Assembly: GCA_028583405.1 (NCBI GenBank) | Contig: CM053252.1 | Location: 41,813,697 to 41,877,696, forward strand | Direction: 5' to 3' | Source of the DNA: Pogonophryne albipinna | Lineage: Eukaryota > Chordata > Actinopteri > Perciformes > Artedidraconidae | Length of the DNA stretch: 64,000 nucleotides | Shown: one piece after another, positions 54,559 to 64,000 of the stretch | How positions within the stretch are numbered: the stretch's first letter is position 1 | Layout: the number at the start of each line of letters is the position of its first letter | Program-made: the position numbers and the translations under genes | The notes under the pieces: generated by a model | What the model was told of the DNA's origin: nothing | The model's input: the letters and a program-made list of their open reading frames with translations, nothing else | The model's database searches: none

Positions 54559-55341
54559 AGAATGGTTCATTCATGTAGCGCCTGTATGGCTTCTCTTGAG
54601 CCCAAGGACGGCCACGACCGCTGCCCCTCCTGCTTCGGCCGCCTCTGGCGGTCAGTGGGGACGAAATGTGAGCATCTGAGGGAGGTTCTCACGGTAAACG
54701 CCTGCATGAGCTGTAGCTGCATGCCTCGGGCGCTCAGAGTGGCTAGAATCACTGAGGTGGAACGTCTGGCAGCAGCCAACAGACACCTCTCCTTGTCACA
54801 TCCTCCTCCAGATCAATTTGGCCGTTCCCGGCGACTTGAGGGAGCGATGGCTATGTGTGCTCCCCCCAATAGAAGGACTAGAAACAGGCTGTCCTATAAA
54901 GTGGATCGGCTCGCTGCCGATAGGGGCATGATGAAGTCGCCTCTTGGCCCTTCAGCCTGGGCCCGGTGTAGGGGCTGCTAGCGGGCCGCCTGTCCCCCCC
55001 CCCCCCCTCCTTCGGTTGACGCCCCTCCTTCGGTTGGCGCACCTCCTTCGGCTGACGCACCTCCTTCGGCTGACGCACCTCCTTCGGCTGACGCACCTCC
55101 TTCGGTTGACGCACCTCTGTATGAGGACGCCTTGTCGCTGGTACAGACTCGTCGCCAGGTTTCGCTGGCCCAGTCACCACTAACGGAGGCATGTAGGAGA
55201 GTCCTCCGTAGCGTACCAGTCGAGCCAGGGGAGCAGCTCTCGGGTCTTCGCAGACCTGTGCCCACTCCCAGCAGGCCCAGGGGCCGCTCTAGCAGCCGCA
55301 CTCAGCCGCCGGATTACAGGGGTGGTCTGCAGAGGTCTTAG
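54559..55341 (+). pseudogene. DIRS Gag-like protein, one in-frame stop
   Basis: The frame begins MVHSCSACMASLEPKDGHDR with a zinc-finger-like CSAC...CPSC pair, followed by EHLREVLTVNACMSCSCMPR, typical of fish DIRS Gag proteins. An in-frame TAG occurs at 54979-54981, after which the same frame continues through a proline run and six or seven 18-bp units encoding PPSADA, to LSLVQTRRQVSLAQSP. Between CPSCFG and EHLREV there is an extra RLWRSVGTKC segment whose DNA matches the element's own end inverted. About 260 codons. Gag would package the element RNA. Confidence 0.75.
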
Positions 55342-55689
55342 CGGCCCACTCAACCGCCTCCCAATGACTTTCGTGCCCCAGGTCGCCCGCCTTCCAGGCG
55401 GCCTCGTGCCCCAGAGCCTTACCGGCGCCCCCCAAGAGGCTCCAGGGGCCGGGGGGCTGGGCCCTGAAATCCCGGGGGGGGTCGTCGGCTGCTTTCCAAG
55501 CAGCAGCTCAGTTACTGGGCGGTCTGTACTTCCGGCCCTTGGGTGGTTTTCACCTTAACCCAGGGGTACGGACCGCAGCTCCGGCCCCTAGCCTTCGGCT
55601 GGGTCTAATTGACAGTCGTCAGCGATCCGGCAGGGGCCCTAGCTCTGGCCCAAGAGTTGTCCGTCCTTCTGTCCGAGGACGCAATCAAG

Positions 55690-56350
55690 CCAGTAAGACC
55701 CTCTGCTTAGCCCAGGGGGTTCTACTCGGCGTACTTTCTCGTGAGCAAGAAAGTCGGCGGATTTCGCCCGATCTTGGACCTCAGAGGAATCGACAGATTC
55801 CTGAAGGTGCTGCCATTCTATATGCTGACCACTGCATATGCACAGGTGGAGTGGTTCTCAACCGTGGACTTGAGGGATGCCTACTTCCATGTGGGCCGGG
55901 CAAGAGGGTGCCTTATATTCAGTTCCTCCGGCCCTTGGGCAGACTGGCAGCTGCCTCGGCCGCTGGGTCGTTGCGCCCCATGCAGATGTGGCTGAACAGC
56001 CTTCACTTGGACGCCAAGTGGCACAGGCACAGGGAAGTCAGGGTGTCGCAGCATTGCCTCCACTCTCTGTCACGCTGGAGGGGCAGGGCCTATCTCCTGG
56101 TGGGCGTGCCCATGGGCGCCATCCCATCCCGCCAGGAGACCATCACCATAGGTGCATGTCTCTCAGGGTGGGGTGCAGTGCGGCAGGGCAGGACCGTTCA
56201 GGGTCAGCGGTCTGCCCAGGAGAGTGCCCGCCAGGTCAACGTGCTAGAGCTTCGGGCTGTGCAGCTTGCACTCACGCACTTTCTACCCCAACTGAGGGGC
56301 AAGAATGTGCGTGTTCCTTGGGGACAGAATGTACGTTGTTGCTTAGACAA
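55690..56350 (+). pseudogene. DIRS reverse transcriptase/RNase H remnant lacking the RT active site
   Basis: The frame at 55741 reads SKKVGGFRPILDLRGIDRF, LKVLPFYMLTTA and WFSTVDLRDAYFHV, the fingers and first catalytic aspartate region of DIRS/Gypsy-type RT. The YxDD box never appears: after about 55915 the sequence goes rapidly into the RNase H part (GACLSGWGAVRQGRTVQGQ, NVLELRAVQLALTHFLP) in another frame at 56150-56290. A deletion of several hundred bases plus frameshifts explains this. Confidence 0.75.
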
Positions 56351-56399
56351 CAGTCCCTTCTAGATAGTGGACGTTCTCACTCCACTCTGAATTTATGTG

Positions 56400-57010
56400 G
56401 CTGCGATTTCTGCCCGACATGTTCGGGTCGACGGCGCCACGGCGGGGTGCCACAGGCCGGTGTCCCTCTTTATGAGAGGGGCTTTACGGCAACGTCCCCC
56501 TAGCACCCCGAGGGCTCCGGCTTGGGACCTGCCCCTGCTGCCGGATGCCCTATCATCTCCTCCCTTCGAGCCCCTGGCCCAGGTGGGGCTTAGGTGGCTG
56601 CCCACGAAGGCAGCATTTCTGCTTGCCATAGCCTCAGGGAAGCGAGTCGGGGAGTTGCATGTCCTCTCCATAAACAATACATGCCCGAGGTGGGACTCTC
56701 AGGCGTTGCCCTTTGGGCAAATGTGGCATTCCCGCCCGGGGTCCTTCCACAAACCCACTTCTATCAGCCTGCCCAGCTGGCACGCTTTGACATTCAGGAG
56801 TACGGCACGTTGAAGTTGCTGTGCCCTGGGGGTGCCCAAAGGGCATATATCAAGGCTACTGCCTTTATACGGCAGGAGGAGCAACTCTTGATTTTGCCCT
56901 GGCGGCACTAAAGGAGGTTATGCCCTCTAACCAGTGGCTGCCCCACTGGGTTGTCGATACCATCTCACAGGCTTACGGGGCCAGTGGCCGCCCCCTGCCA
57001 TCAGGCTGAG
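56400..57010 (+). pseudogene. DIRS tyrosine recombinase remnant
   Basis: Pieces in two plus frames: MRGALRQRPPSTPRAPAWDL, PPFEPLAQVGLRWLPTKAAF and LLAIASGKRVGELHVLS (with the SGKRVGEL box around the first catalytic arginine), then NQWLPHWVVDTISQAYGAS near 56930-56990. Stops and frameshifts separate them, and the final H-x-x-R and tyrosine motifs were not seen. In DIRS elements this enzyme integrates the circular DNA copy without target duplication. Confidence 0.7.
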
Positions 57011-57506
57011 ATGCCACTCTACAAGGAGCATCTCAACATCTTGAGGGTGGTGCCCCTGGAGACCATCTGCGCCGCGGCGTCGTAGGCGTCTTCTGGCACA
57101 TTCTCCAGTTGTCATCAGGTCAATGTCGCCACTCCCCATTCTTTGGGCGTGGTCCTTTTGCCGAGCTCCGCTGCTTCCAGCGGTGAGCAAGGGCTTGGAT
57201 TCTTCATGACATTGTTGGTATAAGTCATCCAGTGCTTAAAGCCACTACGGTTCTATGAGTCCCGGATGCCCGCCAGAGTTCCCTGTCACTCAGAATTCTT
57301 GTGTGCTCGCGAGAAGATTCTGGGAACAGATCCTCTGACGACACCGGCTGATATAGCCGGTGTCACGTGGGTCACAGGTGACTTTGTTGTTATTGGTACT
57401 CGAGCTGCGCATGCGCGCGATGGACATATCCAGTGCTTAAAGCACCGCCTCTGGTGGTCATCCGGGACTCATAGAACCGTAGTTACAGCCGTAACTATCG
57501 TTTCAG

Positions 57507-57859
57507 GGACGGGCAGTGACAGTCGGTCCGTTCCTCTATATGTCTGTCGGTCTCAAATCTAAAGGGTGCAATAACGATTTTTATCCAATATGCATAAACA
57601 GCGGACACTGTTTATACGCAGCCCTCACAAACCACACACGGACAGATAGCTTATCTAACAGTTAGAACCTACATACGAGACACAACCTTTATAGTCAGAA
57701 AAAAGTGTGATTATTTTCTGATATTTTACAAATATGATATTATGAATACTGTGGGCCTACATACCTTAGTGTGATTATAAGTGCATGTGAGTGAATATTG
57801 GCATGCATAAATTCATTTTTATACGTCCTATTCATTGTCTCAATGTGCTCATACATCTT
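57507..57859. other. Spacer, no gene seen
   Basis: AT-rich spacer between the DIRS end and the inverted satellite copy. Confidence 0.5.
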
Positions 57860-58075
57860 AAGAAAGTTATCACCAAACATGTTAAGAATGTTTTTAGAGA
57901 AAGTTATCCTACCTTTCAGAAGAACATTCTGGGAACCAAAATAAAACGTCCCGCTGAAAACGTTTTAAGAACAGTAGGGCATAATGTTCTAACAATGTTA
58001 TCAAAAACAACTTAAGAAGGTTATCACCAAACATTTCAAGAATGTTATAAAGAACGTTATCCTACCTCAGGTTCA
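57860..58075 (-). repeat. Satellite-like repeat, right copy, inverted
   Basis: Inverse of the array at 50262-50715: GTTATCCTACCTTTCAGAAG, GGGAACCAAAATAAAACGTC and CGCTGAAAACGTTTTAAGAA appear in reversed order. About 1.2 units. Confidence 0.85.
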
Positions 58076-58413
58076 TCTGTGTTGTCTGGAACCATGTGTT
58101 CCTGGTAGGGTCTCCCATGGCAAATTGGTCTCAGGCAAGGGGCCAGACTAAGATTGGTTCAAAGACTTCATGAAAGACGACACAGGAAGTGAGGATACCC
58201 GGCCCGGAGGAAGCCTGGGGTCCCCTTCTGGAGCCAGGCCCAGAAGGAGGACTCGTCGGCGAGCGTCTGGTGACCGGTCGATCGCGGGAAGATTCCCAGT
58301 CGATCGCGAGATGTGTCTAAAAATAGAACAACAATATTCTGTTTTATCGTTAATGTCCTATAACATAATCTTCCTGTGCCAGAATAATGCACTTGAACGC
58401 ATCAAAGCTTTGT

Positions 58414-59678
58414 CAGTGCATGACATTAAGGATTTTGGGAGCCCTGTGGGCCATCTAAGCTAATTTACAGATGGCCCTGAGCCCAATAGAGATTGCCCTG
58501 AAAAATGCGCGCGGACGAAATGACGCACGAAGGGTTTGGGGGGCCTCCCCCTAGGAAATTTAGATTTTTGCAGGTCTTAGATGCTGTCTGGTGCATTCTC
58601 TAGACTAAATTATAAGATGAACCACCACAATATTATATTGTACAATTTCAATTGTATTCTTCATTTCACTTGTTTGTTTGTTCTTGTTTGTGTTTGCTCG
58701 CTTGCCCTGCATAGCTATAAGAAATACTTAAGTTGTTGGTCAAGACACTTTCCATCTGATGAAGGCAAATGCCTTCCCAGATGGAAAAAAGTAGAAAACA
58801 TTACATTCAGTTATAACTGCCAAAACAAACATTATTTACACTATTATGGCCCCTGTTAAAAATGTTTGTAATGTTATCTACTGTAAATTAGTTGAACGAA
58901 TGCCTCCTCATCCGGAGGCTGACCGAGCAGACCCGAGCAGCAGTCGAGAGGAGCCGAGCGCATCCGCGAAGCACACAAAATGGCGACGTCAGAGTTCCCG
59001 TTAGCCGGCAAATCTAAATCTCTTCGGTCAAAATGTCCGGTCAACATAATTTCCCTTTAGCGCAATACCGCTTCAGTTGTGCCACTTATGTGACAGACAA
59101 GAAGAGTATGAGACAGACATGAATAGTCAATTCTAATGTCTAACACTTAATGTGGAGAAAGAGATGTCCTGTATGGGTTGATTGTGCGTTGATCTGTTGG
59201 TAATGCCTCAGGGTTCCGGTGGACATGTAAACAAATGCATAATGCTCACCCGGTTGCATAGCGACACTTATTGTTTGGGTGTCTTTTAATAAGCAGGTAG
59301 TCATATCATTAGCTAGAACTAGCTGGATCTGATCGATATGGACATAAACGCGAGTGAAGTCTAATCTGACGGGAGAGAGAGATCAGCTGCTGCTGACGAG
59401 TCGACACGCAGCTCTGATCACCTGCAGCGGTGAGCGGACAAAACACACCCTTCAGGTTAGAATATCACACATAGCTATTTTAATTGCCTCTCAAACTACC
59501 TAAACTAGTTATAGATATGTTTAGTTTGACTGTCGGGTCACTCATTACTGGATCTGCGAGCTGCATGATACTGGCATAATAGATTGCCCGATCGGGCAAC
59601 CAGCAGGTGAGGCTTCATTGCCCGAGCTAAATACTAGATGGCCCCGGGCCATCGGGCAGTCGTTAATGTCGAGCCCTG
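58414..59678. mobile_element. DNA transposon (1265 bp) nested in the ZBED-type hAT
   Basis: CTTTGT flanks it at 58408-58413 and 59679-59684. The left end CAGTGCATGACATTAAGGA is matched inverted by the right end TCGTTAATGTCGAGCCCTG. Subterminal GGGCCATCTA and GATGGCC motifs occur at both ends. No transposase recognised. Confidence 0.65.
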
Positions 59679-59805
59679 CTTTGTGATTGGCCGGCGTGAC
59701 CCCATGTGTCGGGGTGTGGCTGGTGGGCAGTGGGCACTAGTTAGCTGACGTTGTCCGTGTCAACTCAACAGGAGTGACAGTCCGCACACACACAAGACCG
59801 CAATT

Positions 59806-60235
59806 ATGGCAGAAGCAAAAAATATATAGTTTTCACTCCGAGTGGGAGGATGATTATTTTTGTATCTATTCCAATTCAAAGTCCATCTGTCTCATCTGCA
59901 ATGCGAGCGTGGCTTTATCGAAGAAGGGTAATTTAGGAGCGGCATTTCAAAACAGTGCACAAACACTACGAGACGGAATTCCCTCCTAATTCTGCCCTAC
60001 GCTCCCAAAAGGGGAGGAGCCTGAAAGGACAGCTAAATGCACAGCAGTCCATTTTCACCAGGCCCAACAACAAGAGCAAGGCTGCTCCAGAGCATCTTAT
60101 CGTGTCAGTCAAGTTCTTGCGAAACACATGAAGTCTTTCAAAGATGGCGAAGTTGTGAAAGAAGCTTTCCTGGAGGCTGCCGACGCGCTTTTTGGGGACA
60201 GTAAAAATAACAGTAGCATTTCAACAGGTTTTTGA
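59806..60235 (+). pseudogene. ZBED-like hAT transposase N-terminal remnant
   Basis: The first frame (to 59989) reads FHSEWEDDYFCIYSNSKSI then CLICNASVALSKKGNLGAAF, matching the BED-like finger of the GTF2IRD2/EPM2AIP1-related hAT group: ICLIC followed by a KGN segment, though the final histidines are altered. Other frames continue with pieces such as SIFTRP-like and KHMKSF-like segments and LEAADALFGD-like sequence, so several frameshifts are present. It ends near 60235. Confidence 0.6.
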
Positions 60236-60485
60236 TATAATAAAAACTCAAGTTAGATACCGTTATTAATCACCTGTACATTTGAGTTTGTTTGAACTTA
60301 TTAATTATAATTATTGTACAAAACGGTATAAGAATGCAAACTTAAATTGATTATAGTCTATTATCAATTCAGGTTAAGAAACTAGTGTTGCTTGCATCCT
60401 ATTTTAAAGGCATTTCTTTTTATACTCTATTAAAATGCAACAAAAAAGGTTTGATTCTATTAATTTTTCGCAGATTCCTGTGTAG

Positions 60486-61634
60486 TAGTGTTAATTTCGT
60501 TGACTAAAACTATGACGAAATATGTTCGTCAACGACCTTTTTTTCCATGACGAAAACGAAACGATGACGAGACGGCACCGACGGCAGTAAACCATAACTG
60601 TAACGAAATCATCATGCAATATCGTTGACGAAAAGTGACGAGACGAAAATGTAGTTTACTAAATAAAAACTATGCCAAAATCTCTCTTTACTTTCGTTGA
60701 CGAAAAATGAGGAGACGAAATATTATCAAAGATAACGTTACATCTCTGATAGTCAGTTTTTCTCCCAGCAGTTCCATTTCCGGTGCTGCGCTGGGCAGCA
60801 GCTGTGTGTCTGTGCTGCGCGCGGCGGTAGATTTGAATTACACCGGGCAGCGGCACACTGTGAAGAACTGTCAGGAAGACTCGGGTCTAACCTATACATC
60901 CATGGGTCTAACTCGTGGTCTAACTAACCTTATTTAACAGAAAATAAAATGGCAACAACAGGTCTTGGGAGCAGTGGTCGCACTCGCGTTAACCGAATAC
61001 CCCCCCGTCAGCGCGAGTGATTGATAAATTGTGCACTCGACGGATAATAATGGATTATGACGGAAATGTTACGATCCTGTCCGTCAAAATGACTGACAAC
61101 GAAAAAGTCTAAAGCCACCACTGCTTGGGAGAAAGAAACAATGTGATATTTGGGCCCATTTTCGCTACAATGAGACGGAGAAAAAAAGCGAATGCATTGT
61201 TTTATCAGAAGGGAAGCAATGTGGCCATAACACAGGTAAAAACACCACAAACCTGACCAGATATTCTCTGCAAAGCTGCATTCTTAATCATTCAACCTGT
61301 GTTTTTCATCAAATAAGGACAAGATATAATCTTATTTATTTATATATACTAAAATGACAAATTATTGGTTTTGGCTAGACTAGTTTTACTGAAATGTTCT
61401 ATATAATCTGATGACTAAAAAAGACTCAACAGTTTTCATTGACAAAAAGTAGACTGAAATAATTAGTTTTCTTTGACTAAAATAAGACTAAAATGCTCAG
61501 ACTTTTAGTCGACTAAAACTTGACTAAATAAAAACAGGATGAAGGTGACTAAATATGACTAAAACTAAAAAGGAAATTTAACACAGGACTAAGACTAAAA
61601 CTAAATTAAAAAATAGCTGACGAAATTAACACTA
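60486..61634 (+). mobile_element. hAT transposon relic (1149 bp) nested in the ZBED-type hAT
   Basis: The 8-bp duplication CTGTGTAG occurs at 60478-60485 and 61635-61642. Termini are TAGTGTTAATTTCGTTGAC at the left and GACGAAATTAACACTA at the right. GACGAAA and GACTAAAA motifs crowd both ends. A plus-strand BED-finger remnant is at about 61128-61280. Confidence 0.92.
61128..61280 (+). pseudogene. BED-finger remnant of hAT transposase
   Basis: The plus frame reads CDIWAHFRYNETEKKSECIV, then GKQCGHNTGKNTTNLTRYSL. This matches a BED finger: an aromatic WAHF start, two cysteines, and TTNLTRYL before the histidine pair, which is eroded here. The rest of the transposase is absent. Confidence 0.6.
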
Positions 61635-61642
61635 CTGTGTAG

Positions 61643-61984
61643 CTTCAGATCTGAGTTGTCTTATTAGTAAGCCTAATTTATACTTTTGGAGCAACACTAT
61701 TTTTATATAATGGCAAAGAAAGGGTTCAGAGTCTTTTCTTTTTTTCCTGTGTCATATGTGGCAGCACTGTTCAATGTTTCTTGAAAACATTACCCACTGT
61801 AGTGACGTGTGAATAAACTCCAACTCTGTATCAACAACACTGTTGTGTAACTTCAGTTAAATACTTGTATGTGTGTAGATTAGAAAGAGGTAATATAAAG
61901 GATCTGCAGTATTTTATGAAGTATTCATCGTACAAAGGTCAGTTTTATACAAGTAGAAGTGTGTATTTACCTGGTAGTAGGCTG
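61643..61984. other. Remainder of the ZBED-type hAT, no coding seen
   Basis: AT-rich non-coding sequence between the nested hAT and the right end of its host element. Confidence 0.45.
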
Positions 61985-62129
61985 TCAGTAATGGCTACGC
62001 CTCTCTATTTGGACTGGTAGATCTCGGCAGACTGGCAACTTTAAAAGTAGCTCTCGGTTCAAAAAAGGTTGGGCGCCCCTGCCCTACGGGAAACAGCGAT
62101 GGGGTCGGGTGCGCTGCCAGAAGGGTGGC

Positions 62130-62502
62130 AGTGAAAGCAGAGGGTCTCGACGGACCAGACCCGGGCGACAGAAGCTGGCGTTGGGGACGTGGAACGTCAC
62201 CTCTCTGGGGGGGAAGGAGCCAGAGCTTGTGCGGGAGGTGGAGCATTACCAGCCGGATCTGGTTGGGCTCACCTCTACGCACAGTGTCGGCTCTGGAACC
62301 TTACTTCTGGATAGGGGTTGGACTCTATTCTTCTCTGGAGTTGCTCAAGGTGTGAGGCGCCGGGCGGGTGTGGGGATACAAGTCCGGTTGGGTGCTTCGT
62401 TGTTGGAGTTTACCCCAGTGGACGAGAGGGTCGCCTCCCTACGCCTGCGGGTTATGGGGGGGAAAACTCTGACTGTTGTGTGTGCTTATCCTGTTAAGCC
62501 CG
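62130..62502 (+). pseudogene. LINE APE-type endonuclease, first half
   Basis: The frame reads RQKLALGTWNVTSLGGKEPE, LVREVEHYQPDLVGL, TSTHSVGSG, then GVGIQVRLGASLLEF and GKTLTVVCAY, the N-terminal half of the apurinic-like endonuclease of a non-LTR element (GTWNVTSL entry motif; a THS segment sits where a catalytic glutamate motif is expected). It is cut after VVCAY by the element at 62503. The second half starts at 63656 in the corresponding frame. Confidence 0.85.
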
Positions 62503-63655
62503 AGAGACCCCGGTACCGGGGCCCTCCTGCAACATCTTGCAGGAAACAGTGTCTGAGGGCATGTTCCTTTAATAAACTATGAATGTTTTATATCCATGTA
62601 ACGGAAAGAAACTCATCTAACTGATCATTTATTTATTTTTTTCAACAAAAAAAAACACAATGCCTCTGAATTAGCAACGAGCGAAAAATGCTAACAGATA
62701 ACTGCACCGAAATTCACTCACAAAACCTTATTATTTATCTTTTCTGCACATCCAACCCGTCGTTTCACATCGTGAGGTGACACAGAATCGAGGGGTACCC
62801 TTCATTATCACTCAATTATACGAACTCTCAAAGATAATAACAAGAACAGACATCAAAACATGTGGCGCTAGGTAGCTAAAAACGCTAACATGGCTCACCT
62901 GTGTCGTAGTCTGGTCAAAAGTGGTCTTCAATGGCATTAAAACGATAAAAAACGATGCTGAAGTTAATCCATAGGTTAATCCAATGTGTCTGTGTCCCTT
63001 TGAATGATTTCTGATAATCCATGAGCAATAAACCTGCTTTTCGGTTTTCAGAAGTCAGAGCTACAGACAGCTTCACTCTGGTGCAAACCTGCATGCGCAA
63101 AGCTCCCACCTTTTTGTTTTACCATGTGTGTGAGTGGGGAGATTCCCCTTCTATTCTATTGGCTCTAACAGTCAGAAAGAGATGTCAATCACCAAAATCT
63201 ACCAATGGATTCCAGAGAAACGATAAAACCCCCATTTCCACCCAAATCACCTCAGAGGTGGAGTTTGTTTTGCTAAAACTCTCTAAAAAGGTCAAATGTC
63301 ACTTGTTTTGCATCAATCTTGATACAGGGTACTTAGTATATGTTGTACTTTGGATTCCTAAAGCTTTTAGTCTACCTTACCATCATCCAAGGGTAGTTTT
63401 CACTGTAAGTAAAAAATAACTTTTGGACGGACACTATAATTTACAGTTTTTTACTATGTTCAATCTGAATTTTCTTTAAAATAAAAAACATCTATATTGA
63501 TTCTGACTGTTCTACATCCAACTCACAGGTTTATCATTACTTTGAGAAAAAAGATTATTAATTTAACCCTTTTAGAAGGGAAGATATGGTCATTTGTTCT
63601 GGGAATGTCATTTTCGAGCCTGAGACCTGAAAAACAGGCTCAGGGCTAAACTGGT
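62503..63655. mobile_element. TTAT-flanked DNA transposon inserted in the LINE endonuclease
   Basis: It starts CCTGTTAAGCCCGAGAG and ends CTCAGGGCTAAACTGG, imperfect inverted termini. TTAT precedes it (62499-62502) and follows it within GGTTATGCACC (the second TTAT abuts 63655). Removing the insert and one TTAT restores the LINE frame [13 protein letters not shown]. Two partial relatives lie at 18955 and about 26700-27346, the latter followed by TTAA. A piggyBac- or Kolobok-like origin is inferred. No transposase seen. Confidence 0.75.
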
Positions 63656-64000
63656 TATGCACCAAACAGCAGTTCAGAGTATACGGCCTTCTTGGAGACC
63701 CTGGAAAGAGTCCTGTATGGGCCTCCTGAAGGGGACTCTTTAATGCTGGGAGACTTCAACGCACATGTGGGCAATGATGGAGACACTTGGAGGGGCGTGA
63801 TTGGGAGGAACGGCCCCCCTGATCTGAACCAGAGTGGTGGTTTGTTACTGGACTTCTGTGCTAGTCATGGATTGGCCATAACAAACACCATGTTCGAACA
63901 TAAGGATGCTCATAAGTGTATGTGGTACCAGAGCACCATAGGCAGAAGATCCATGATCGATTTCGTTATCGTATCATCGGACCTGAGGCCGTATGTTTTG
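63656..64000 (+). pseudogene. LINE APE-type endonuclease, second half (runs off the window)
   Basis: The frame continues [19 protein letters not shown], then [19 protein letters not shown] (catalytic GDFNAHVG motif), [16 protein letters not shown] and [16 protein letters not shown] (the SMIDFVIVS motif). It is open to the window end and shows no lesion, so the LINE copy may be fairly young apart from its insertions. Confidence 0.85.

Larger units (their letters stand above)
51262..57506 (+). mobile_element. DIRS-type tyrosine-recombinase retroelement, degenerate
   Basis: The left end (51262-51450) and right end (about 57310-57480) are inverted copies: GCGCGCATGCGCAGCTCGAG, the CACCGGCTATATCAGCCGGTGT palindrome region and GACCGCCAGAGGCGGTGC at the left reappear reversed at the right. 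A second end-like block at 57215-57300 is consistent with the internal complementary region of DIRS elements. Between them lie tandem-repeat leader sequence, gag, partial reverse transcriptase, RNase H and tyrosine recombinase, in that order. Stops, frameshifts and a missing reverse-transcriptase catalytic core show that it is dead. Confidence 0.85.
58276..62091 (+). mobile_element. ZBED/Charlie-type hAT relic carrying two nested elements
   Basis: The right end is marked by AAAAAAGGTTGGGCGCCCCTG, a Charlie-type hAT terminus, with a GATCTCGGCAGACTGGCAAC block inside it; GTCGATCGCGGGAAGATTCC marks the left part. Excluding the inserts (58414-59678, 60486-61634) leaves about 1.4 kb with a coding remnant at 59806-60235. 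The left boundary in the LINE leader is approximate. Confidence 0.55.
58080..64000 (+). mobile_element. I/Nimb-like LINE, 5' part, split by nested transposons
   Basis: The 5' leader is at about 58080-58275 (GGTAGGGTCTCCCATGGCAA, CTGGAGCCAGGCCCAGAAGG). After a large insertion the endonuclease coding part follows at 62092-62502 and, after a second insertion, 63656-64000 and beyond. The 3' end lies outside the window. The same LINE type left a tail at 18191-18825. Confidence 0.75.

Noticed and set aside
54878..55301. Minus-strand ORFs with EVRQPKEVRQPKE and ASAEGGASAEGG repeats
   Set aside because: Antisense translations of the 18-bp gag repeat.

Overview
The window looks like accessory-rich chromosomal DNA of a ray-finned (teleost) fish. 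The evidence is two vertebrate-type split genes with GT/AG introns, very long (GT)n/(CA)n arrays, and a mixture of mobile elements typical of fish: hAT, TTAA-type DNA transposons, Tx1-like L1, L2-like and I/Nimb-like LINEs, a Gypsy-type LTR element and a DIRS-type tyrosine-recombinase retroelement. Nothing prokaryotic is present. All family names rest on recognising motifs by eye; no search was run.

Layout. 1-5912 (minus): 5' and central part of a HECT-type E3 ubiquitin ligase of the fish G2E3-like group. I could join 17 exons without a frame break; the 3' end lies off the left edge. One intron holds a TTAA-flanked piggyBac-like element (797-1586). 6040-9350: a long-terminal-inverted-repeat transposon (about 6271-8994) with a Cys-rich-tail protein fragment, split by a nested hAT (7761-8629), beside a second copy of the surrounding GC-rich repeat. 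9500-18850: microsatellites, a BED-finger hAT relic (13886-14701), a hAT MITE (17893-18134) and a 5'-truncated LINE tail (18191-18825). 18950-27350: two short DNA-transposon pieces, then a decayed Tx1-like L1 (about 19790-26660) interrupted by a solo LTR (22508-22938) and an L2 tail (25771-26381). 27350-34400: mostly anonymous DNA with (GT)n/(CA)n arrays. 34412-37948: a 3.5-kb hAT derivative with a TTF-type zinc finger. 38000-46200: a minisatellite, a truncated Gypsy-type gag with its LTR, a proline-rich repeated segment, and microsatellites including a (GGGT)n tract.

46240-49906 (plus): start of a myosin VII heavy-chain gene (closest by eye to MYO7A): two certain exons and one candidate first exon. 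Between them is a 57-bp minisatellite (47197-48263) that is open on both strands. The end of the last exon and its splice donor are repeated in tandem about four times (49871-50250). From 50260 to the end the sequence is nested transposons: a DIRS-type element (about 51262-57506) between inverted copies of a satellite-like repeat, and an I/Nimb-like LINE (from about 58080 to beyond 64000) split by a ZBED-type hAT, which is itself split by two further elements, and by a TTAT-flanked element (62503-63655).

The two host genes are unrelated in function (ubiquitin ligation; unconventional myosin motor). The rest is best read as layered transposon history. The most unusual items are the repeat ORF downstream of CCAAT-like boxes, the amplified splice donor, the terminal-repeat piece inside the DIRS gag, and the Cys-rich-tail transposon.
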